A DNA stretch of 64,000 nt from Pseudomonas anuradhapurensis (GTDB lineage: Bacteria; Pseudomonadota; Gammaproteobacteria; Pseudomonadales; Pseudomonadaceae), in contig NZ_CP077097.1 of the NCBI RefSeq assembly GCF_014269225.2, forward strand, positions 1,804,001-1,868,000, written 5' to 3'. Each line of letters begins with the position of its first letter. The stretch's first letter is position 1. The notes below the pieces were generated by a model, which was not told the origin of the DNA, did not search any database, and saw only the letters and a list, made by a program, of their open reading frames with translations. A program made the position numbers and the translations under genes. Shown one piece after another: positions 29,929-36,810 of this stretch.

Positions 29929-30243
29929 TCAGTGGCGGTTGGCCAGCAGGCCGATCAACAGCCCGACGCCCGCCGCGATGCCGATCGCCTGCCACGGGTT
30001 TTCCTGCACGTACTGCTCGGCGCTGCCCAACGCAGCCTGGCCGCGCTCGCGCACCGAGTCCTGGGTCAGTTGCAAGGTTTCGCGGGCCTGGGCCAGGCGC
30101 TCGTGAATCTGTCCGCGCAATTCGTCCGCCTGGTCGCCGGCCAGGTTGGCGGTGTCGGCCAGCAGCTTCTCGGTGTCGCGCACCAGCGCCTGGAAGTCAG
30201 CCATCAATATCTCTTGTGCAGTCTTTGCCGATTTGCTGGCCAT
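29929..30243 (-). CDS. ElaB/YqjD (DUF883) family membrane-anchored protein
   Basis: A 104-residue protein: a long amphipathic, probably coiled-coil segment (about 5-80) and a single C-terminal transmembrane helix (AIGIAAGVGLLIGLLANRH). In E. coli the relatives YqjD, ElaB and YgaM are tail-anchored, bind ribosomes and accumulate in stationary phase. GGGAGACACCC shortly upstream supports ATG 30243. It heads the three-gene minus-strand unit and is divergent from amtB. Confidence 0.88.
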   Translation of the reverse strand: MASKSAKTAQEILMADFQALVRDTEKLLADTANLAGDQADELRGQIHERLAQARETLQLTQDSVRERGQAALGSAEQYVQENPWQAIGIAAGVGLLIGLLANRH

Positions 30244-30312
30244 GGGTGTCTCCCTGTCGATGAATGTTGGTAGTTCGAGTGATAGCACACGCGGAAGGTT
30301 CAAGTGCCGGCG

Positions 30313-30329
30313 CTGGTATGGGCCTTGCT
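30313..30329 (+). promoter_or_regulatory. Candidate sigma-54 promoter upstream of amtB
   Basis: CTGGTATGGGCCTTGCT has GG and GC at the required spacing and the strong TTGCT half; the TGGTATG half departs from TGGCACG at two positions. It lies about 230 bases before the amtB start within a 312-base divergent gap (30244-30555). Confidence 0.45.
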
Positions 30330-30485
30330 TGAGGCTTTGCCACGTTGCGGGGCGTTCGTGGCAGGTTTTGCGCCGATTCAGGGCGCCGACGCAGCGGCTA
30401 CCGATAAACCTTAACCCAATCCACGACAAACCCAAGAAAAAACCGCGCAGGCCCGCCCGGCTCACCGAAACAGGGCAGGGGGGGG

Positions 30486-30500
30486 GCACCGATTCGGTGC
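30486..30500. promoter_or_regulatory. NtrC-type palindrome upstream of amtB
   Basis: GCACCGATTCGGTGC is a perfect GCACC-N5-GGTGC palindrome, the NtrC recognition form. It lies 56 bases before the amtB ATG and, unusually, downstream of the best sigma-54 candidate. Confidence 0.5.
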
Positions 30501-30555
30501 AGGGATGCAGGTTCTTGAACTGTCCTGGTGCCTTTTCAGCAGGTCTGCCTACTTC

Positions 30556-31764
30556 ATGGAAAACATGCACAGCGCGATGGATTCTCTGGTCCACGGTTCC
30601 AATACCCTGTTCATCCTCATGGGCGCCATCCTGGTGCTGGCCATGCATGCCGGCTTCGCGTTTCTCGAAGTGGGTACGGTGCGCCACAAGAACCAGGTCA
30701 ATGCCTTGTCGAAGATTCTCAGCGATTTTGCCATCTCGGCGCTGGTGTACTTCTTCATCGGCTACTGGATCGCCTACGGGGTCAACTTCCTGCAGCCGGC
30801 AGCCGCACTGGCGGCCGACCAGGGTTACGCGCTGGTCAAGTGCTTCTTTCTGCTGACCTTCGCCGCAGCGATCCCGGCAATCATCTCCGGGGGCATTGCC
30901 GAGCGGGCGCGCTTCGTGCCGCAGCTGTGCGCCACGGCGTTGATCGTGGCGTTCGTCTACCCGTTCTTCGAGGGGGTGGTGTGGAACGGCAACCTCGGCC
31001 TGCAAGCCTGGTTGCAGGCACGCTTTGGCGCGCCATTCCATGACTTTGCCGGCTCGGTGGTGGTGCATGCCATGGGCGGCTGGCTGGCCTTGGCAGCGGT
31101 GCTGCTGCTGGGCGCGCGTCGAGGGCGCTATCGCGATGGCCGGTTGGTGGCGTTTGCGCCGTCGAGCATCCCGTTCCTGGCGCTGGGGTCGTGGATCCTG
31201 ATCATTGGCTGGTTCGGCTTCAACGTCATGAGTGCGCAGACCCTGCAGGGTGTCAGCGGCCTGGTGGCGATCAACTCGTTGATGGCCATGGTCGGTGGCA
31301 CCCTGTCGGCGTTGCTGGCCGGCCGTAACGACCCGGGCTTCCTGCACAACGGTCCGCTGGCCGGCCTGGTGGCGGTCTGTGCGGGCTCCGACCTGATGCA
31401 CCCGGTTGGCGCACTGGTTACCGGCCTGGTCGCCGGTGCACTTTTCGTCTGGACCTTCACGGCGGCGCAGAACCGCTGGAAGATCGACGACGTGCTGGGC
31501 GTGTGGCCGTTGCATGGCCTGTGCGGCGTGTGGGGCGGCCTGGCTTGTGGTGTGTTCGGCCAGGCGGCCTTGGGCGGTGTGGGCGGTGTCAGCCTGGTCA
31601 GTCAGTTGCTGGGCAGCCTGTTGGGCGTGCTGGTGGCACTGGCCGGCGGCTTTGCCGTGTACGGTGCGATCCGCGCGTTGCATGGCCTTCGCTTGAGCCA
31701 TGAGCAGGAGTTCCAGGGCGCCGACCTGTCGTTGCACCGTATCGGCGCAACCAGCCAGGATTGA
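30556..31764 (+). CDS. amtB: Ammonium transporter (AmtB family)
   Basis: A 402-residue inner-membrane ammonium channel with about eleven hydrophobic segments. Family landmarks include FILMGAILVLAMHAGFAFLE, FAAAIPAIISGGIAERA and WFGFNVMS, with the pore histidines in VVHAMGGW and WPLHGLCGVWGG. There is no signal peptide, unlike the longer glnK-linked AmtB. Also unlike that one, no glnK lies beside it. The start at ATG 30556 is chosen for length; an in-frame ATG at 30505 directly after the NtrC palindrome would add 17 residues that do not look like a membrane-protein leader. Confidence 0.9.
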   Translation: MENMHSAMDSLVHGSNTLFILMGAILVLAMHAGFAFLEVGTVRHKNQVNALSKILSDFAISALVYFFIGYWIAYGVNFLQPAAALAADQGYALVKCFFLLTFAAAIPAIISGGIAERARFVPQLCATALIVAFVYPFFEGVVWNGNLGLQAWLQARFGAPFHDFAGSVVVHAMGGWLALAAVLLLGARRGRYRDGRLVAFAPSSIPFLALGSWILIIGWFGFNVMSAQTLQGVSGLVAINSLMAMVGGTLSALLAGRNDPGFLHNGPLAGLVAVCAGSDLMHPVGALVTGLVAGALFVWTFTAAQNRWKIDDVLGVWPLHGLCGVWGGLACGVFGQAALGGVGGVSLVSQLLGSLLGVLVALAGGFAVYGAIRALHGLRLSHEQEFQGADLSLHRIGATSQD

Positions 31765-31836
31765 GCCAGGTCAGGTGCGCGCTGGGCAGGAGCGGCCTAG
31801 AATAGGCTTCTGTGCATGTCAATCCGGAACCTGCCC

Positions 31837-32076
31837 ATGCTGCCTGAATGCCAACTGTTCGGCACCCTCGGCTGCCACCTGTGCGAAGTGGCCGAGGCTG
31901 TGCTGATGCCCTTCGTCGATCACGGCCTGTTGGTGGAACTGGTCGATATTGCTGAAAGCGAGGCGATGGTCGAGCGCTACGGCCTGATCATTCCGGTGTT
32001 GCGGCGCTGCGACAATGGCGCCGAGCTGCATTGGCCGTTCGATTCCGAGCAGGTCGTGGCGTTTCTCGCGCAATGA
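31837..32076 (+). CDS. Glutaredoxin-like (DUF836) thiol protein
   Basis: A 79-residue thioredoxin-fold protein with the redox motif CHLC close to the N terminus (FGTLGCHLCEVAE) and the cis-Pro region LIIPVLRR. It resembles the small glutaredoxin-like DUF836 family of proteobacteria; its partner is unknown. ATG 31837 has a GGAA eight bases upstream; ATG 31816 is an alternative that adds seven residues. Confidence 0.8.
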   Translation: MLPECQLFGTLGCHLCEVAEAVLMPFVDHGLLVELVDIAESEAMVERYGLIIPVLRRCDNGAELHWPFDSEQVVAFLAQ

Positions 32077-32184
32077 CGGCACCAGGGGAGGTGCCTCCCT
32101 GCTCCATGTGGCGCGCTGCGTCGTGATGATCACTTGCCGGCACACTGAGGCCGGCATTTGCCACCAATCATCAGGACCCCAAGC

Positions 32185-32616
32185 ATGCTTATTACCCCCC
32201 ATTTCTCCCTCGATGAAATGACCGTTTCGCAGCTTGCCGCCAGGGAAGGGCTCGACAACGACCCGCCAGCCGAGGCGCGGACCAACCTGCAACTGCTGTG
32301 CAATGTCCTGGAGCAGGTACGCGCCCTGTTCGGCGCGCCGGTCATCGTCAGCAGTGGCTATCGCAGTCCGGCGGTCAACAGCCGCATTGGCGGGTCGATG
32401 GCGAGCAAGCATTTGCAAGGGTTGGCCGCCGACTTCACGGTGATCGAAGTCAGCCCGCGCGAAGTCGTGCGGCGCATCAGCGAAAGCGCCATTCCCTTCG
32501 ACCAGCTGATCCTCGAATTCGACCAATGGGTACACCTGGCGGTGACCCCAGGCAGGCCGCGACGACAGGTACTGACGATTCGCAGAGGCAGCGGCTACGA
32601 GGAGGGGCTGCAATGA
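32185..32616 (+). CDS. M15-family zinc peptidase, endolysin-like
   Basis: A 143-residue protein of the peptidase M15_3 family, which includes phage L-alanyl-D-glutamate endopeptidases and D-Ala-D-Ala carboxypeptidases that cut peptidoglycan peptides. Zinc ligands and catalytic residues appear as SKHLQGLAADF (His and Asp) and WVHLAV (second His); VIVSSGYRSPAVNSRIGG is the family signature. There is no signal peptide, as in phage endolysins that need a holin. AGGA ten bases before ATG 32185 supports the start. No other phage gene is adjacent. The next gene, 65 bases on, is under a LexA box. Confidence 0.88.
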   Translation: MLITPHFSLDEMTVSQLAAREGLDNDPPAEARTNLQLLCNVLEQVRALFGAPVIVSSGYRSPAVNSRIGGSMASKHLQGLAADFTVIEVSPREVVRRISESAIPFDQLILEFDQWVHLAVTPGRPRRQVLTIRRGSGYEEGLQ

Positions 32617-32650
32617 AGCGCATTGACGGCAGCAAGGGGATGTTCGTATG

Positions 32651-32666
32651 CTGTATATAAATACAG
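32651..32666. promoter_or_regulatory. LexA (SOS) box
   Basis: CTGTATATAAATACAG differs from the 16-base LexA consensus CTGTATATATATACAG at one position. It lies 16 bases before the ATG of the small gene at 32682 and includes TATAAA, so LexA binding would cover the promoter -10 or the start region. Confidence 0.9.
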
Positions 32667-32681
32667 TATCGAGGTAAAGCC

Positions 32682-32990
32682 ATGCTCAATGTCGAGCAAC
32701 TCAAGTACAGCGTCAACCGCATGCCCGTCGAACGGGTGGCCGACGCTGTTCTGGAACTGCGCCTCGAAGGCCTGGTAACCGACGACCGCACGCCGTTCGG
32801 CAAGGTCCACTTCAATACCTGCTTCGCCGAGATAGAGGCCTTGTTCCAGCGTGCCGGCTACCACCGCGGGCTGGATGTGGTGGGTTACCAGGGGTTGCTG
32901 TATGCCCTGTACGACCCTGGCCGCTGGGAGCCGGTGCAGGTACTGCGTTGGTTGAAGGAGCGCAGCGAAGCGATGGCCAAGGCTGGTTGA
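32682..32990 (+). CDS. SOS-regulated protein of unknown function
   Basis: A 102-residue soluble, mixed alpha/beta protein that I do not recognise. It has no signal peptide or membrane helix and has notable aromatic/charged runs (YHRGLDVVGYQGLLYALYDP, WEPVQVLRWLKER). Control by the LexA box directly upstream is the only functional clue and implies a role in the DNA-damage response. It is followed 51 bases later by a pseudouridine synthase gene, which could be read from the same promoter. Confidence 0.85.
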   Translation: MLNVEQLKYSVNRMPVERVADAVLELRLEGLVTDDRTPFGKVHFNTCFAEIEALFQRAGYHRGLDVVGYQGLLYALYDPGRWEPVQVLRWLKERSEAMAKAG

Positions 32991-33041
32991 GGGCGCGGGC
33001 TTGGAGGATAATGCGCGGCCGTGACTGTTTCGAGCCCTGCC

Positions 33042-33926
33042 ATGACCACGCCGTTCGACCCCGCCCGCCAGCAAGCCAGCACGGTGTGCCTGCCACCCGG
33101 TAACTGGGCGACGGTACTCGACTGCCTGTGCGACCATTTCAAGGCCATCGACCGAGCCCAATGGCTCGATCGCTTTGCCCGTGGCCGGGTGCTGGATGCC
33201 GAGGGGCGAGCAGTCGCGGCCGAGCTGCCGTACAAACGGGGCATGCGCCTGCATTACTTCCGCGAGGTGCCGAATGAGCGGCCGATCCCGGTGCAGGAGG
33301 CGGTGTTGCATGTGGATGAACACCTGGTGGTGGCGGACAAGCCGCATTTCCTGCCTGTGACGCCGAGCGGAGAATACGTCGAGCAAACCTTGCTGCGCCG
33401 GTTGATTCGCCACCTGGGCAACCCGCACCTGGTGCCGTTGCACCGAATCGACCGGCATACCGCCGGGCTGGTGCTGTTTTCCGCCAACCCGCAGAGCCGC
33501 AGTGCCTACCAGCGGCTGTTTCCCGAGCGGCGCATCGATAAACGCTACCAGGCCATTGCCGCGGCCATGCCGCAACACGATTTCCCGCTGGTGCATAAAA
33601 GCCGCCTGGTGCATGGCGAGCCGTTTTTCCGCATGCATGAGGTCGAGGGGGAGGCGAACAGCGAAACGTGGGCTGAGGTGTTGGAAAAGCATGGCGACCT
33701 GTGGCGTTACGGGTTGTCGCCAGTGACCGGCAAGACCCACCAGCTGCGCGTGCACATGGCGGCACTGGGCGCAGGGATCAGCAATGACCCGTTTTACCCG
33801 CAGTTGCTCAAGGAAGACGATGACTACCAGCGGCCGTTGAAACTGCTGGCGCAGAGCTTGCGTTTCGAGGACCCACTGAGTGGCGAAGAGCGTTATTTCG
33901 AGAGCCGCTTGCACCTGGATTGGTAA
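33042..33926 (+). CDS. RluA-family pseudouridine synthase
   Basis: A 294-residue RNA pseudouridine synthase. The catalytic Asp lies in LHRIDRHTAGLVLFS, and KRYQAIAAAM and GKTHQLRVHMAALG complete the family motifs. The target is uncertain: RluA-type enzymes modify 23S rRNA or tRNA, and this branch has an unusual N-terminal domain rather than a clear S4 domain. ATG 33042 gives MTTPFDPARQ; a GTG at 33021 is possible. Neither has a strong ribosome binding site. Confidence 0.88.
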   Translation: MTTPFDPARQQASTVCLPPGNWATVLDCLCDHFKAIDRAQWLDRFARGRVLDAEGRAVAAELPYKRGMRLHYFREVPNERPIPVQEAVLHVDEHLVVADKPHFLPVTPSGEYVEQTLLRRLIRHLGNPHLVPLHRIDRHTAGLVLFSANPQSRSAYQRLFPERRIDKRYQAIAAAMPQHDFPLVHKSRLVHGEPFFRMHEVEGEANSETWAEVLEKHGDLWRYGLSPVTGKTHQLRVHMAALGAGISNDPFYPQLLKEDDDYQRPLKLLAQSLRFEDPLSGEERYFESRLHLDW

Positions 33927-33947
33927 TCTGGAGGCTGGCACCGGCGG

Positions 33948-34071
33948 TGCCGGTGATCGCGGCTGAAGCCGCTTCTACAGAAATAGCGTCAACTGTAGAA
34001 GCGGATTCATCCGCAAAGCAGGCGGTACGGTGGATGGCACAGGCTTTGCCGGTGATCGCGGCTGAAGCCGC
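33948..34071. repeat. REP-like repeats (family C)
   Basis: A 25-base unit (GCCGGTGATCGCGGCTGAAG followed by CCGCT) occurs at 33948-33972 and identically at 34047-34071. Between them CTTCTACAG (33971-33979) and CTGTAGAAG (33992-34000) form an inverted pair. They fill the gap between the convergent ends of the pseudouridine synthase and aer-2 genes. Confidence 0.8.
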
Positions 34072-34088
34072 TCCCAGCGGAAACGGCC

Positions 34089-35654
34089 TCAGCGGTTGAA
34101 ACGCTCCACCAGTGAGTACTGAGTACCTGCGGTGCTGGTCAGCTCCTCGCTGAGCAGCGCCGAATGCTGGGCCTGTTCGGCAGTCTGGTCGGCCAGCTGG
34201 GCGATGGTGCTGATGTTGCGGCTGATCTCGTCCGCTACCGCCGTCTGTTCTTCTGTCGCTGCCGCAATCTGGGTCGCCATGTCGGTGATGTTGGCCACCG
34301 CTTCGCTGATGCCCACCAGCGCTTCGTCGGCCTGCATCACGCGGTCCACGCCTTCCTGTGCCTGGCGGTGGCCGGTTTCCATGGTCAGCACGGCGTTGCT
34401 GGCAGTTTGTTGCAGCTTGGCGATCAGCCCATGGATCTGCCCGGTGGATTCAGCGGTGCGCTGTGCCAGCTGGCGCACTTCGTCGGCCACCACGGCAAAG
34501 CCACGGCCCATTTCACCCGCACGCGCCGCTTCGATGGCTGCGTTCAATGCCAGCAGGTTGGTTTGATCGGCGATGCCCTTGATCACATCGACCACGCCAC
34601 CAATCTCGTCACTATCCTTGGCCAGCTGGGTGACCGTCTGGCCGGTTTCGCCCACCGCAGCCGACAGGCGCTCGATGGCTTCCCGGGTTTCCCCGGCGAT
34701 CTGCCGGCCCTGGCTGGTCAGGCGGTTGGCTTCCTGGGTGGCATCGGCCGTGCGCTGCACGTGGTTGGCCACTTCCTGGGTGGTGGCGGCCATCTGATTG
34801 ACAGCGGCGGCGACCTGTTCGGTTTCCACGCGCTGGCGTTCCAGCCCCGAGGAGCTCTTGTGCGCCAGGGCGTCGGACTGGCGTGCCTGTTCGCTGAGGT
34901 GTTCGGCGCTGTCCTGCAGGCGGGTCAGGCAGGTTTTCATGCGCGCGTCCTGGCTGAGCATGGCCATTTCCAGGCGCGCCTGCACGCCGCGGCTGTCGGT
35001 GTACATCTGTGCGATCAGCGGGTCGGAGGTGGTCTGTTCGGCCAGGCGCAGCAGGCGCTTGAGGCCGCGCTGCTGCCAGCCCAGGCCGAGCAGGCCCAGG
35101 GGGACGGAAAGCCCGGCGGCCAGGGCGAAGCCCCAGGAATGGCCGAGCCAGTTGCCGATCAGGAAGCCCACCTGGCTGATCAGGATGAACGGCAGCCAGT
35201 CCTGCAGCACCGGTAGCCACTTGTCGCGGCGTGGTACGGGCGGCTTGCCTTGGTTGATGCGTTGGTAGAGCGCCTCGGCGCGACGAATCTGTTCGGCAGT
35301 GGGTTTGACCCGCACCGATTCGAAGCCAACCACCTGGTTATTGTCGAAGATCGGCGTGACGTAGGCGTTGACCCAGTAGTGGTCGCCGGACTTGCAGCGG
35401 TTCTTGACGATGCCCATCCATGGCTGGCCCTGCTTGAGGGTCTGCCACATGTGCGCGAACACGGCAGGCGGCACGTCCGGGTGGCGCACCAGGTTGTGCG
35501 GCGCGCCAGTCAGTTCCTCGCGGGTGAAACCACTGATCTCGATGAAAGCATCGTTGCAGTAAGTGATCACACCTTTGGCATTGGTGGTGGAGATCAACCG
35601 CTGCTGGGCAGGGAAAGTCCTTTCTCTCTGGGTAATCGGCTGGTTGTTACGCAT
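34089..35654 (-). CDS. aer-2: Aerotaxis/energy-taxis receptor, Aer-2 type
   Basis: A 521-residue chemoreceptor that senses redox or oxygen state through an N-terminal cytosolic PAS domain (about 10-120, with [12 protein letters not shown] and NLVRHPDVP), expected to bind FAD. A hydrophobic hairpin at about 155-200 anchors it without a periplasmic domain. The signalling domain has the universal tip [20 protein letters not shown] and ends in a methylation helix. Length and layout match P. putida Aer-2. It is preceded by a clear FliA promoter. Confidence 0.93.
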   Translation of the reverse strand: MRNNQPITQRERTFPAQQRLISTTNAKGVITYCNDAFIEISGFTREELTGAPHNLVRHPDVPPAVFAHMWQTLKQGQPWMGIVKNRCKSGDHYWVNAYVTPIFDNNQVVGFESVRVKPTAEQIRRAEALYQRINQGKPPVPRRDKWLPVLQDWLPFILISQVGFLIGNWLGHSWGFALAAGLSVPLGLLGLGWQQRGLKRLLRLAEQTTSDPLIAQMYTDSRGVQARLEMAMLSQDARMKTCLTRLQDSAEHLSEQARQSDALAHKSSSGLERQRVETEQVAAAVNQMAATTQEVANHVQRTADATQEANRLTSQGRQIAGETREAIERLSAAVGETGQTVTQLAKDSDEIGGVVDVIKGIADQTNLLALNAAIEAARAGEMGRGFAVVADEVRQLAQRTAESTGQIHGLIAKLQQTASNAVLTMETGHRQAQEGVDRVMQADEALVGISEAVANITDMATQIAAATEEQTAVADEISRNISTIAQLADQTAEQAQHSALLSEELTSTAGTQYSLVERFNR

Positions 35655-35684
35655 GGGTTGATAGTCCGCAGGGCTTTCCAAAGC

Positions 35685-35710
35685 TATCGGCAAGGCCCTG
35701 GTTTTATTGA
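35685..35710 (-). promoter_or_regulatory. FliA (sigma-28) promoter of aer-2
   Basis: On the minus strand TCAAT (35706-35710), a 14-base spacer and a perfect GCCGATA (35685-35691), about 31 bases before the ATG. The same arrangement with TCAAG is found before cheV. Confidence 0.75.
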
Positions 35711-35852
35711 GTGAATATTTGCAAGGCTTGATCTATGGCAATGAGCCATTATGCAATCTGGGGTAGTCGCCGGGCACGTTCAAGCTTGTTTGCGTCATTA
35801 TTGCGTTTTTACTGCGGATTAATGACGTAGAAGTCAGATGATGACCGATTAG

Positions 35853-36629
35853 CTAGCCAAGAGCCAGCATTGGGTAGCTGAACAGCGCGAAATGCACCAG
35901 GTTCAGGCCGAAATGGCAAAGCACGGCTGCCGCCAAGCCGCCCCAGCGGTACGCCAAGCCGTAGCCCACTCCGGCAAGCGTGGCCAGGTATACCCACTGC
36001 CAGCCAGCCCCCAGGTGGGCCAGGCCGAACAGCGTGGCGGCGGCGAGCAACGCCAGCCCCTGATGGCGCAGCAGGCGTTGCAGGCCGCCTTGCAGATAAC
36101 CGCGAAACAGCAGCTCTTCGGTCAGGCTGACCAACAACAGGTTGTTCAGCAGCCACAACCAGGCTTGTTCGGGCCATTTCGGCGCCCATGCAACCATGCC
36201 CAGGGCCCAGGCCCCGCCCAGGCAGGCCAGCAGGGTCAGGGGCAGGGCGCACAGCAGACTGGCCGGCAGGCCCTGGCTGCGCCACAGGATCAGCCAAGGG
36301 CAGGCCAGCAGCAGCCAGGCGCCGATCAGCGGTTTGTCCAGGTTCAGGTACATCGTGAAAGGTTGGGCGCCGGGGCTGAAAGTGGTGCTGTCGATGACCT
36401 TGGCTGCGTTGAAACCGGGCAGCCAGTGCAGTGCCAGGGCGATAGCCAGCAGGATGAACATCCCATGGCCCAAGGCTTGTAGCCAGCGCTGCGGGCGACC
36501 AGCAAGCAGGGCGCTGGTGAGCAGGGCGAGGAAGGTGGGCAGGCTGGCGATGCCGAGCTTGCCGTGGCTCAGGGCGAGCGTGTAACCGAGGGCCAGGAGT
36601 AGGAGAGCGATCAGCTGGAGGCGAGGCAC
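35853..36629 (-). CDS. CPBP-family intramembrane metalloprotease (Abi family)
   Basis: A 258-residue polytopic membrane protein with about seven or eight hydrophobic helices. The CPBP motifs are present: EELLFRGYLQG with the catalytic Glu pair and Arg, FGLAHLGAG with His, and CHFGLNLVH. Relatives act as prenyl-protein-type proteases; some are linked to bacteriocin immunity. I place the start at GTG 36629 with GAGAAGG about eight bases upstream. The substrate is unknown. Confidence 0.85.
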   Translation of the reverse strand: MPRLQLIALLLLALGYTLALSHGKLGIASLPTFLALLTSALLAGRPQRWLQALGHGMFILLAIALALHWLPGFNAAKVIDSTTFSPGAQPFTMYLNLDKPLIGAWLLLACPWLILWRSQGLPASLLCALPLTLLACLGGAWALGMVAWAPKWPEQAWLWLLNNLLLVSLTEELLFRGYLQGGLQRLLRHQGLALLAAATLFGLAHLGAGWQWVYLATLAGVGYGLAYRWGGLAAAVLCHFGLNLVHFALFSYPMLALG

Positions 36630-36676
36630 GAGTGGTCCTTCTCGGGTAAATGGAAATGGGCCGCTGCCCATCGCTG

Positions 36677-36789
36677 GTAGGAGCGGCCTTGTGTCGCGAC
36701 GGGCCGTATAGCGGCCCAAGATTTCAGCTTCGCCGCTACTATCGAGTGGGGGCGCTATGCGCCCCATCGCGACACAAGGCCGCTCCTAC
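36677..36789. repeat. REP doublet (family A)
   Basis: Inverted arms at 36677-36717 and 36749-36789. The outer GTAGGAGCGGCCTTGTGTCG is conserved; the inner hairpins differ between arms (GGGCCGTATAGCGGCCC versus GGGGCGCTATGCGCCCC), each keeping its own complementarity. It lies between the acnA stop and the CPBP protease start, both on the minus strand. Confidence 0.92.
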
Positions 36790-36810
36790 AGCGGCCCAAG
36801 CATACCCGGT

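Noticed and set aside
30525..30541. Second sigma-54-like match (CTGGTGCCTTTTCAGCA) just before amtB
   Set aside because: Spacing of GG and GC is right, but transcription would start about three bases before the ATG, leaving no leader.
32158..32184. Earlier start of the M15 peptidase
   Set aside because: ATG 32185 has a proper AGGA at ten bases; the upstream nine residues are unlike the family.
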